Origin: Candidatus Albibeggiatoa sp. nov. NOAA
GTDB lineage: Bacteria; Pseudomonadota; Gammaproteobacteria; Beggiatoales; Beggiatoaceae
Reading direction: 5' to 3'
Assembly (NCBI GenBank): GCA_025800385.1
Contig: JAOXRS010000073.1
Span: forward strand, 1-64,000
DNA: 64,000 nucleotides
The notes under the pieces are model-generated. The model made no database searches. It worked only from the letters and a program-made list of their open reading frames with translations, and had not been told where the DNA came from. How positions within the stretch are numbered: the first letter of the stretch is position 1; each line of letters starts with the position of its first letter. A program made the translations under genes and the position numbers. Shown here one piece after another: positions 1 through 9,900 of the stretch.

Positions 1-2142
1 CTTGGACACAATCAGTTGAGAGATGTCTCGCCTTTGGCCGCTTTAACTGCCTTAACTTATTTAAATCTCTTTGACAATCAATTGAGCGATGTCTCGCCTT
101 TGGCCGCTTTAACTGCCTTAACTTCTTTAAATCTATATAACAATCAATTGGGCGATGTCTCGCCTTTGGCCGCTTTAACTGCCTTAACTTATTTAAATCT
201 ATATAACAATCAATTGGGCGATGTCTCGCCTTTGGCCGCTTTAACCAAATTAACAACATTAGATTTATGCAATAATAAATCTGTACAAAGTTTAAAAAGC
301 TTACTACCTTTAATTGAACAAGGTTTAGAGGTAACAACAAATCAGTCTGCTAACACAGGTTTAATCATCGCAGATTGTCCCATTACTGAACCTCCACAAG
401 AAATCATCGAACAAGGCAATGCAGCCATTCTGGATTATTTTAAACAAATCGAACAACAAGGCGAAGAAACCACCCAACTATATGAAGCAAAAATGATTAT
501 CGTTGGTGAAGGCGGCGCTGGTAAAACCACTTTAATGGAAAAACTGTTTAACCCAGACTATGAAGTACCACAACCTTCTGACTCCACACTCGGCATCGTA
601 GTGCGTGAAGGCTGGTCATTTCCGCTTGAAGACAATCCAGACATTACATTTAAAGCCAACATCTGGGACTTTGGTGGCCAAGAAATCCAATACATGACCC
701 ACCAATTTTTTCTTACACCCAGCGCACTGTACGTACTTGTCTCCGACAACCGCAAACAAAATACCCGCTTCCCTTACTGGTTTAAAATCATCCGTTTACT
801 CAGCGAAGAACAAGGACATTACAGCCCTGTCATCGTCATGCCCAATAACAAAGAATATAAATCAGGCGGCGACTTTGACCTTCCAACATATCAAAAAAAT
901 TATGCTGAACTGGACATTCAACAACAAACCGTTGACCTTTCCAAAAATGATGAACGCTTTAAATGGCTTCGCAAACTCATCCAACAACAACTAACGAAAC
1001 TACGCCACGTCGGCAACCCACTGCCACAAAAATGGAAACCGATTCGTGAACAACTACAACAACTAAATGAAAACCATATTTGCTTTAAACAATACCAAGA
1101 CATTTGCCAACAACACGGCATCCACGAAAAACAAAGCCAACTCACCTTAAGTGGATACTTGCATAAACTCGGTAGCATTCTGCACTTTCAAAACGATGTA
1201 CAACTGCGCAACTTCATCATCTTAAAACCACAATGGGCAGTCGATGCAGTGTATAGCATCCTAAAAGATGAAACCGTCAAACAGCAAAATGGTTATTTTA
1301 CAAGCGAATACCTAGACGAAGTTTGGGATCAATATGACTGTGCCGAACAACAAAACTTGCTGAATCTGATGAGCGCGAAAAACTTTGAAATCTGTTATCC
1401 GCTTGAAACAGAAGGTTATATTGCCCCACAACTGCTGCCCGAAACCGCCCCCAACTATACTGAATGGGATTTACAAGAAAGTTTAAACTTCCGTTTTCAA
1501 TACAGTTTTATGCCAGAAGGGATTGTGACCCGCTTAATTGTGCGCTTACACCAATTGATTCATCAACAATTAGTGTGGCGAAAAGGCGTGATTTTGGCCG
1601 ATCATCATTGCCAAGCCCAAGTCATTGAACAAGAAAGCCGCAGCGGTTTAAACGTGATTGATATTGCAGTGCGTGGTAATCCCAATGAACGAAAATATCT
1701 ATTAAGCAAAATCTGCGATGAAATCCGTGCGATTCACCAAACGTGGTTTAAAAATATCGAAGTCGATGAAATGATTCCATGTCACTGTGGATCATGTAAA
1801 ACCTCGGATAATCCTCATTTTTATAAAGTGAAAAAACTACAAGCTCGGAGACAACAAGGCCACAAAACCGCCGAATGTGATGAAAGCTTTGAAGATGTTT
1901 CGGTATTAGGTTTGCTCGAAGGTGTATTTGAAAAAGCAGAACTAGAGCAAATGAGATCAGAAAAAATACCAGAAATGCATGTACACAACCATATTCACAA
2001 TCGAAACTTAAACATTGCAGGAAATGCTGAAAATAATAATTTAAATCAAGGTGATAATATCCAGCAATTAGCCCAACAATTTGACAATCTCACGCCAACG
2101 CAACAAGCACAGATGTTGGAAATGCTGCAAAACAAAGCATAA
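1..2142 (+). CDS. ROCO-family GTPase (LRR-Roc-COR), 5' end outside window
   Basis: Large cytoplasmic signalling GTPase of the Roc-COR family; the target is unknown. The frame is open to base 1, so the true start lies upstream. Order seen: SDS22-like 22-residue LRRs encoded by near-identical 66-bp units; a cap ending in EPPQEIIEQG; a Roc GTPase domain with P-loop GEGGAGKTT (nt 505-531) and switch II DFGGQE (nt 667-684); a COR-type region; and a Cys/His cluster IPCHCGSC near nt 1771-1800 that may bind metal. The C-terminus has an Asn/Gly-rich stretch with GDNIQQ and a Gln-rich helix. The Roc guanine-specificity motif is not a clean NKxD (NNKEY seen). A full-length paralogue lies at 30742-33093 on the other strand. 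The family call is firm; the function is not known. Confidence 0.9.
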   Translation, partial: LGHNQLRDVSPLAALTALTYLNLFDNQLSDVSPLAALTALTSLNLYNNQLGDVSPLAALTALTYLNLYNNQLGDVSPLAALTKLTTLDLCNNKSVQSLKSLLPLIEQGLEVTTNQSANTGLIIADCPITEPPQEIIEQGNAAILDYFKQIEQQGEETTQLYEAKMIIVGEGGAGKTTLMEKLFNPDYEVPQPSDSTLGIVVREGWSFPLEDNPDITFKANIWDFGGQEIQYMTHQFFLTPSALYVLVSDNRKQNTRFPYWFKIIRLLSEEQGHYSPVIVMPNNKEYKSGGDFDLPTYQKNYAELDIQQQTVDLSKNDERFKWLRKLIQQQLTKLRHVGNPLPQKWKPIREQLQQLNENHICFKQYQDICQQHGIHEKQSQLTLSGYLHKLGSILHFQNDVQLRNFIILKPQWAVDAVYSILKDETVKQQNGYFTSEYLDEVWDQYDCAEQQNLLNLMSAKNFEICYPLETEGYIAPQLLPETAPNYTEWDLQESLNFRFQYSFMPEGIVTRLIVRLHQLIHQQLVWRKGVILADHHCQAQVIEQESRSGLNVIDIAVRGNPNERKYLLSKICDEIRAIHQTWFKNIEVDEMIPCHCGSCKTSDNPHFYKVKKLQARRQQGHKTAECDESFEDVSVLGLLEGVFEKAELEQMRSEKIPEMHVHNHIHNRNLNIAGNAENNNLNQGDNIQQLAQQFDNLTPTQQAQMLEMLQNKA
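22..246 (+). repeat. 66-bp tandem repeat coding for LRRs
   Basis: Units begin at 22, 88, 154 and 220, each starting gatgtctcgcctttggccgc. They are exactly 66 bp apart and differ at only a few bases. Each encodes one 22-residue LRR of the ROCO protein. The high DNA identity suggests recent expansion or slippage and gene conversion. Confidence 0.92.
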
Positions 2143-2244
2143 ATCTACTGGCTTTTGAGCAGGACTAAACAGATGGTGGGATACAATGCTTTAATTCTGC
2201 TTATCTGTTAAATCCGTTGTATCTTTTTCAAATCCACACAAATC

Positions 2245-2272
2245 TTGCAATTATTCCATTCTGGTCTATACC
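2245..2272 (+). promoter_or_regulatory. Shared LRR-family promoter, copy for 2310 gene
   Basis: TTGCAA (-35-like), 16-bp spacer, TATACC (-10-like), then 37 nt to the ATG. The same block, with flanking TTAATGCAATCC, precedes eight LRR genes in this window. Confidence 0.65.
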
Positions 2273-2309
2273 TTAATGCAATCCTTTTAATTTTTTTGGA
2301 ACCCGTATT

Positions 2310-5300
2310 ATGACAATTCATAGACCTTGGCACATTTACGGCCTGTTGCTGTATTTGTGTTTTAGCCCCTTATTGCTTCACGCTAATGAATGTACCCAAA
2401 ATCAATGCACCTATAACGTTGATATTTCAAAGGACAACTGGGGTGATGGCCATTTGGTCATTAATGCTGCGCTGCCTGATGGTGGAAAAGCGGGCATACT
2501 CGGCCTATCCGTTTCCGCTGACCCAAGTACCACAATTGCTACAAACCAAAATAGCTATTTAAATATAAACGCTTACTCCCGATCAAACCCATCGCAGAAT
2601 GTACCATTTTGGGTTAATTTCACTCTATTTAAACCACAAACAGTCTATTTCAGACTTAAGTCTATATTTCTGCTAAAGGGAATAGATGCAACAGAGCCAC
2701 ACTTTCTCTCTTTATATCGCTTTGAAAATGGTGAGCGGATTCCCGTGCTTGAACAGCCTGTTTTAATCAGTATGGAACATAAATATAGATATGAACAACT
2801 TTTAGAAACAGGTGATTATCTTGCTGAGATAACAAGTGTAGATGGGCAGTTATCAAATGTAAGTTTACATATCACAAATACATACATGTTAATGAATACA
2901 ATTGGCGGCTGGATAGAACCCAAGTCTAATGCACGGTTTTCAATATCAACTAGACTTTATAAACCTACCTCTCTCCAAGTCACAGTATTATTTGATAGTA
3001 GTTTTCAGAACCTTGGCGCATCTAAACCTATTGTATGGGTTGAAACTGATACTGATACTGATGTGCCGCAACTCATCTGGCAAAGCCAAGCACTATATCC
3101 TGATTCTCCTGACTTAGAAATCATCCAACAGCTTGAGCAGTATTACAATATCAAATTTATCCATGTTGATGAGTTAGGAGAAAAACGCTTTACTTACACG
3201 CTAAATGCACAAAAGCAGGTCACAGGTTTAAATATGTATCGTATCTCTGTTTTAGCAGATAAACCTGAATTGATTTTTGCTCTCACCAATCTACAAAAAT
3301 TGCATCTAACTGGGATAGCTTCAAGTAGTAATGATGTCGGTGCAGTTAAAACGTTACCAGCGGGCATTGGCAAGCTTTCCAATCTAACCGAACTAAAATT
3401 AAATCGATATGGTATCGAAACATTACCACCTGAAATCAGCCAATTAACCCAGTTAAATACACTGATTTTATCCAGTAATGCTATAAAAAATGTGCCCGCT
3501 GAAATGAGTCAATTAGAAAATCTAAAAACCCTATCTTTAGAATATAATAGCCTGAGAACAGTACCACTTGAAGTATTCCAACTACATAGTCTGGAGCATT
3601 TATTTTTAAATGATAACCATACGCTTGAAGCACTACCTCCAGAGCTAAGTCAATTACAAAATTTAAAAAGTTTATATTTACAATTAGGCTTTTTTTACGG
3701 TGGGGCAATGAAGACACTTCCTGCAGAAATTGGACAATTACACAATTTAGAGGTATTAAATGCATCTCAACTACTTTTAACCAGCTTGCCACCAGAAATT
3801 GGACAGCTAACCAATTTGACTAAGTTAATCCTTGATAACAATGGCTTACAAGCATTACCACCAGAAGTTGGTCAGTTAATAAATTTGACAGAACTAACCC
3901 TTTATCTTAATAAGTTACAAGTATTACCATCAGAAATTGGTCAGCTACAAAACTTAACTAAACTAAATTTAGGTTTTAACGATTTACAAACTCTACCATC
4001 AGAAATTGGACAATTAACAAATTTAACCGAACTAAAATTTTCTAGTAATGATTTGCAAATTCTGCCATCAGAAATTGGACAATTAACAAACTTAACCGAG
4101 CTGAATTTTTCTGGTAATGATTTACAAATTCTGCCATCAGAAATTGGACAATTAACAAACTTAACCGAGCTGAATTTTTATGGTAATGATTTACAAACTC
4201 TACCATCAGAAATTGGACAACTACAAAACCTAACTAAACTGAATTTGGGTTTTAATAACTTACAAACACTGCCACCAGAAATTGGCCAGTTAACCAATTT
4301 GACTAAACTAATTCTTGATAACAATCAGTTACAATCATTACCATCAGAAATTGGCCAGTTAGAAAACTTAACCGAGCTACACCTTAATAATAACCAGCTA
4401 CAAGCACTGCTACCAGAAGTGAGTCAATTGACTAATTTGCGTGCTCTTTCCTTAAAATCTAACCCTTTGCAAAGTTTGCCGATAGAAATTACCCAATTAA
4501 ATGACAATATTGCATTATCTGTCTCAGCTGATTTGTCATTGCCACCAAGCATTGTGATTAATAGGGGTATGGGGGCGATTCGTAACTATTTTGAACAATA
4601 CCCACCTTCACAACTTGATACTGATGTGATTCAGCAATTAGCTAAAATCATTGGCCGGCCTTTAACACAAACCACGCTTGCTAAAGTGATGGGGGCAAGA
4701 CACAGTTATGCCTTAGATGAAAATAACAATGTGGTGGGTTTGAATTTATCACGTTTGCAGCTATCTGAACTACCAACAATGATATTTGGATTGGATAAAT
4801 TAACCCATTTGTCTTTAGCACACAACTACCTCCAGCAATTACCTGATTTGGTTGAGTTATGGGCTAAATTAATACAATTAGATGTTAGCGATAATTGGTT
4901 AACAAGCATTCCACATCAGATTACTCAATTAAAATCACTAGAAACACTAAACTTGAGTGGTAATCAACTGACTGATTTGCCTGATAAAACAGAATCATTA
5001 CTCAAGCTCACAAAACTTGATTTAAGTCGTAACCAATTTCAGTACATACCTGATGAGATAAATAAATTTTCTGCACTACGAGAATTATATTTAAGCCAGA
5101 ATCAATTGCTTGATTTAGAAGGTATTAATTCTTGGTATTTAAGAGAATTAGAAATATTGAATGTATCTCAAAATAAATTAACGGAACTATATGAAGGAGT
5201 TGGTTCTTTATCTACTTTAAAAGGCCTATATTTAAGTCAAAATCAACTCACCCATTTGCCAGCAAATATATCGGAGTTACAGAATTTACGCATCTTATGG

Positions 5301-6686
5301 TTACAAGATAACTCATTTGAAACAATGCCTAATACCGCATTAGCGGGACTAAACCCATCAACTTTGATTTGGATTGCAGATAATGAATTAGATAGCCCCA
5401 CACTCTATCCTTTGGATCATTTTGGTCTCCAAACTGTTGCTGAACACTTTGCATCTTCACCTACGGAGTTGGATATGCTTTATCAAATATCCCAAGAAGC
5501 AGGTCGATCTTTTCAAGAGATGGAAGCAGGCAACCGTGAAAGTGATATGTGTGGCTATGTTTTAAATGCGTTACAACAGGTGATTGAGTTAAATTTATCT
5601 GGGTGTTATTTTGGGCAAAAAATGCCATCTAACATATCAACATTAACACATGTGCAGGCTTTAACTATGCATAAGTCAGGTATGCATTCATTTCCAGAAG
5701 ATATTAGACAGTGGCAAAACCTAGAATATTTATATATAAAAGACGACTATTTTACAGTACAAGGCCTTGAGCCTATCGGGCAATTAACAGGTTTAAAAAA
5801 ATTGGAGCTTTATGATAATTCACGCTTAAATACCTTGCCTAGTAGTATTGGTCAGTTAAGCCAGTTAGAAACATTGATTATTAATGATGACAGTTATTAT
5901 GGTAGCAATCTAACTACAATACCAGCTGAAATTGGCCAGTTACATAATTTGACCTATTTGGATATGAGAAACAATGTACTAATTACACTGCCACCTGAAA
6001 TTGGCCAGTTGCAAAGCTTAACGGAGTTAAATTTAAGAAGAAACCAATTACAAAATTTACCACCTGAAATTGGGCAGTTACAAAGCTTAACTGAGCTAAA
6101 TTTAGGAGGTAACCAATTACCAAGCTTACCGCCTGAAATTGGCCAGTTGCAAAGCTTAACGGAGTTAAATTTAAGAAGAAACCAATTACAAAATTTACCA
6201 GCTGAAATTGGCCAGTTGCAAAGCTTACTTGAGTTAAATTTAGAGTATAACCAATTACAAAGCTTGCCACCTAAAATTGGGCAGTTGAAAAGCCTAATTG
6301 TGTTAGATTTATACTTTAACCAATTACAAAGTTTACCACCTACAATTGGACAACTGCAAAGCTTGACGGAGTTAGATTTAGAGTATAACCAATTACAAAG
6401 CTTACCGCCTGAAATTGGGCAGTTGAAAAGTTTAACAAAGTTAGATTTAAGTTTTAATCAACTCACTTCATTACCTGCCGAAATAGGGCAATTAGAAAGC
6501 TTGGATCGATTATTTCTCCTCTTTAATTTTTCTCTTAAATCATTGCCAACGGCGGAAATGCTGCAGTTGCATAATTTGACTTATTTGGATTTAGTGTTGA
6601 CTGGTATAAGAGAAGCACCACCTGAGTTAGCGGCTTTGCCTAACTTAAAGGTTCAAATTGAGCCATATGGTATTTGGGCACCATAA
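2310..6686 (+). CDS. Exported multi-module LRR protein, 1458 aa
   Basis: Predicted exported LRR protein, probably for binding or recognition; no enzyme domain seen. A Sec-type signal peptide (about residues 1-25, ending LLLHA) is followed by a Cys-x4-Cys motif and a beta-rich domain to about residue 260. Three successive units follow, each made of a short header (DLEIIQQLEQ, DTDVIQQLAK or ELDMLYQISQ), an LRR array of [14 protein letters not shown] type (23 aa), and a cap. I estimate about 40 LRRs in total. The last array ends without the usual xIRxYF cap. The start is fixed by a constant promoter-to-ATG distance and by identical starts in paralogues (MTI-RPW). The gene lies downstream of a ROCO gene and upstream of a stem-loop. 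LRR identity is certain; export is likely; the ligand is unknown. Confidence 0.88.
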   Translation: MTIHRPWHIYGLLLYLCFSPLLLHANECTQNQCTYNVDISKDNWGDGHLVINAALPDGGKAGILGLSVSADPSTTIATNQNSYLNINAYSRSNPSQNVPFWVNFTLFKPQTVYFRLKSIFLLKGIDATEPHFLSLYRFENGERIPVLEQPVLISMEHKYRYEQLLETGDYLAEITSVDGQLSNVSLHITNTYMLMNTIGGWIEPKSNARFSISTRLYKPTSLQVTVLFDSSFQNLGASKPIVWVETDTDTDVPQLIWQSQALYPDSPDLEIIQQLEQYYNIKFIHVDELGEKRFTYTLNAQKQVTGLNMYRISVLADKPELIFALTNLQKLHLTGIASSSNDVGAVKTLPAGIGKLSNLTELKLNRYGIETLPPEISQLTQLNTLILSSNAIKNVPAEMSQLENLKTLSLEYNSLRTVPLEVFQLHSLEHLFLNDNHTLEALPPELSQLQNLKSLYLQLGFFYGGAMKTLPAEIGQLHNLEVLNASQLLLTSLPPEIGQLTNLTKLILDNNGLQALPPEVGQLINLTELTLYLNKLQVLPSEIGQLQNLTKLNLGFNDLQTLPSEIGQLTNLTELKFSSNDLQILPSEIGQLTNLTELNFSGNDLQILPSEIGQLTNLTELNFYGNDLQTLPSEIGQLQNLTKLNLGFNNLQTLPPEIGQLTNLTKLILDNNQLQSLPSEIGQLENLTELHLNNNQLQALLPEVSQLTNLRALSLKSNPLQSLPIEITQLNDNIALSVSADLSLPPSIVINRGMGAIRNYFEQYPPSQLDTDVIQQLAKIIGRPLTQTTLAKVMGARHSYALDENNNVVGLNLSRLQLSELPTMIFGLDKLTHLSLAHNYLQQLPDLVELWAKLIQLDVSDNWLTSIPHQITQLKSLETLNLSGNQLTDLPDKTESLLKLTKLDLSRNQFQYIPDEINKFSALRELYLSQNQLLDLEGINSWYLRELEILNVSQNKLTELYEGVGSLSTLKGLYLSQNQLTHLPANISELQNLRILWLQDNSFETMPNTALAGLNPSTLIWIADNELDSPTLYPLDHFGLQTVAEHFASSPTELDMLYQISQEAGRSFQEMEAGNRESDMCGYVLNALQQVIELNLSGCYFGQKMPSNISTLTHVQALTMHKSGMHSFPEDIRQWQNLEYLYIKDDYFTVQGLEPIGQLTGLKKLELYDNSRLNTLPSSIGQLSQLETLIINDDSYYGSNLTTIPAEIGQLHNLTYLDMRNNVLITLPPEIGQLQSLTELNLRRNQLQNLPPEIGQLQSLTELNLGGNQLPSLPPEIGQLQSLTELNLRRNQLQNLPAEIGQLQSLLELNLEYNQLQSLPPKIGQLKSLIVLDLYFNQLQSLPPTIGQLQSLTELDLEYNQLQSLPPEIGQLKSLTKLDLSFNQLTSLPAEIGQLESLDRLFLLFNFSLKSLPTAEMLQLHNLTYLDLVLTGIREAPPELAALPNLKVQIEPYGIWAP

Positions 6687-6689
6687 TAC

Positions 6690-6731
6690 TTAAAGTTGAG
6701 TAACCTTGAACATGTGGTTGCTCAACTTTAA
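6690..6731 (+). terminator. Stem-loop after the 2310 LRR gene
   Basis: The 16-nt arms (6690-6705 and 6716-6731) pair with one mismatch around a 10-nt loop. The stem lies immediately after the stop codon. There is no long T run beyond the stem, so it may act as a bidirectional or weak terminator, or as a 3' end stabiliser. Confidence 0.55.
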
Positions 6732-6757
6732 ACAATACATATAATTCCTTGTTCCAC

Positions 6758-6831
6758 TCTAAATCCAGCTTAGTTAAGTTTGGAAGTTATTTAATTTCAG
6801 TCTAATTTCTGGTAGCAAGCTTTGTAATCAA
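6758..6831 (-). pseudogene. Decayed LRR fragment
   Basis: Read on the minus strand, the DNA resembles one LRR unit of the neighbouring family (LQSLLPEI followed by a degraded L-rich stretch), with in-frame stops and an insertion. The rest of the gap 6732-6954 holds no gene that I can see. Confidence 0.45.
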
Positions 6832-6954
6832 CAACCTAACATTGAGGCTTTGCATAAGATACTAACAAAAGTTATCCATTTTTAGCATATATCTCGTTTT
6901 TTCCTGTTAATCGATTTAAACTAACCTTTCACTAACATATTGACGTGCTCATTT

Positions 6955-9900
6955 ATGTCTAACCAAGCTTCAGCAGAATCTAATCAACAAAACGGCATTC
7001 ATATTAGCGAGACTAGCGGTGATGTATCCTTGCACGCAGACGGCGATATTATTGCGGGTAACAAAACCGTTATTCAAAATATTATCCAACAAGCGGTTAA
7101 ACAACTCACCAGCACACCCTATAAATTCCTCGCTTCTTACGATATTGCCGACCGTGATATTTTTTACGGCCGTTCAGCTGTGGTTGAAGCGTTGGCAAGC
7201 AAAGTGCCACGCTATAAAACGTTAATTATCAATGGTGCATCGGGTTCAGGTAAAAGCTCGCTGGTCAATGCAGGCTTAATCCCCAGACTGGCAGACAATG
7301 ACTACAGCTATATTTCGTTTCGGGAATATACTCACCCTTTACAACAACTATGCGATTATCTCATCCAACATAGCAACCTCGAGCGTGAACAAACTTTAAC
7401 AAACTGTACGCTATTGCAACTGTTACATGCTTTTCGTGATACCCAAAAATTAGTCGTGATTTTTGACCAATTTGAGCGTTTTCTCGTTAATGTGCCTTCT
7501 GAATTACGCCACGAATTTATCAAAGCATTACAAGACTGCTTAAACAGCGACTTAACTGTACAAGAGATGAATTTTGTTTTTGTGTTACGTCAAGATTTCT
7601 TTGGGCAAATGGTGTCAGAAATTGAAAATATTATCCCCCAGTTTCTAAATGAGTCAGCGCATGTCAACCTGCAGCCATTAAGTCAGCAAGAAGCGCGAGA
7701 AGCCATTGTGCAACCGCTAGAAAATCTCAGCCTTAAAATCATGTATGACCAAGAATTTGTTGATGAGGTTTTATTATCAGGGCTGATGGCGCATTCAGTG
7801 GAACATACAGGGATTAATCCACCGCATTTGCAAATTGTCTGTAACCAACTATATGAAACTGCACATAAAAAACTGCAAACCAGTGGCTCAGCAATTATCA
7901 ATAAAACACTTTATGAAAAATTAGGTGGTGTTGAAACGATCTTGCAAACCTATTTAGATCGAACTGTAGAAGAGATCACCCATGATCCTGAAAAAACAGC
8001 GGTTGTGCGTTCAATGCTAAAAGTGATGATTGAAACCGTGGGCACTCGTAAATTTGTGTCATTGGAAGATTTACGCCGTGCGTTACCTGATGTGGTCGAA
8101 GTCGAAGTGATTCAATTTTTAGATAAATTACGCGAACGTCGAGTGGTTGAATTACGCCAACCGCACTACTCATTATCACATGAATTTATGGTTGAAAAAG
8201 TACGCAGTTGGTTTGATGAACGTGAAATGGCGCGGCAACAGGCATTAGAAACCTTACAACGCGGTATCACAGAGTGGCAAGTGTCAGAAGCGTTATTAAA
8301 TGAAAAACAGGTAGCTACCATTCAGCATTGGTTAGCAGATGATTTGACCGCAGAAGAACGACAACTATTAAATAATAGCGAACAGGCTTACAAAGAAACG
8401 CAACGCCGCGAACAAGCACAAAAACAACAATTGGCTGCATCAAAAGCCGCCCGCCAAAAAGCTATTTTAGTTGGATTGGTCGTCGCTGTTATTTTAACCG
8501 TCGTTTCGGTCTTTTTCGCAATGACTGCCAATGAGGCAAAACAAGAAGCCACAGAGCGTGCCGATACGCTGTTTCTTGAAAAATTAGGGACACAGGCTAT
8601 TTTGGCCGCTCAATTACCCAGTGTCAGCAATGGTTATTATGAACACGCACTATTACTGGCAGTACAAGCGTTTAAAGAAAAAGATACGGCAACCACCCGC
8701 AGCAATTTATTAAGTGTATTACAGTCAAAAAAACAGCGCAAAACGTTCCTATATGGACATACAAAAGGAACAAATGGCATGGCACTCAGTCCAGATGGGA
8801 AAATCCTTGCTTCAGGCGGTGCAAATCAAACAATTCGGTTATGGGATATAGCTACGGGGAAAATGCTAAATCAATTTTTGATTGGACACACTAGTAACAT
8901 ATCTAGTCTTGCTTTTAGTCCAGATGGAAAAATCCTTGCCTCAGGTAGCGATGATCACACAATTCGACTGTGGAATATCACAACAGGCCAAGCTTTAGGC
9001 CAGCCTTTAACTGGGCATAGTAGACAAGTCAGTACGGTCGCTTTCAGTCCAGATGGGAAAATCCTTGCTTCGGGTGGACAAGATAATGCAGTTAGACTAT
9101 GGGATGTCACAACAGGTCAAGCTTTAGGTCAACCTATGGGTATGGCTGTAGATTGGCCTCTCAGTAAAGGGTTCTTTTGGATGAGTAGTGTTGCATTTAG
9201 TCCAGATGGGAAAACCCTTGCCTCGGGGAGTTGGGATAAAACGATCAGATTATGGGATGTAGCCACAGGACAAGCTATAGGCGATCCTTTCATTGGTCAT
9301 TCTAGTGTTATTTATACTATTGCCTTCAGCCCAGATGGGAAAACCCTTGCCTCAGCAGGTGAAGATAATACGGTTAGATTGTGGGATGTAGAAACAAGGC
9401 AAGCCTTAGGAAGACCCTTAACTGGGCATACATCTGGTGTGCTTAGTATTGCTTTCAGTCCAGATGGAAAAATCCTTGCCTCAGGCAGTTGGGATGAGAC
9501 GGTGAGGTTATGGGATGTAGCAAAGGGGCAAGCCTTAGGCCAGCCATTAGGACAATCTACTGCAGGGCATTCTCGAGTTATTTCGAGTATTGTTTTCAGT
9601 CCAGATGGTCAGACCCTTATTTCAGGTGGCTTCAGTGACATGATTAGCCTATGGAATATAAAAGCAAAACACGTTTTAGATAAGCCATTAACGACATATG
9701 ATGGCAGAGTTTATGAAGTGGCTTTTAGTATCGACGGGCAATTTCTCGCATCAGAAAATAGAGATAATACCGTTGGCTTATGGAATGTTACAACGGGAGA
9801 AGCATTAGACTCACCTTCGGTTGAGCGTATTAGAGCAATCAAAAATATGTCTTTTCCAGATTCAGAAAGAAAAACATATGCACCAGTCAATGAAGACAAT

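Noticed and set aside
22..246. Regular repeats that could suggest a CRISPR array
   Set aside because: Units are contiguous without unique spacers, in frame, and encode LRRs.
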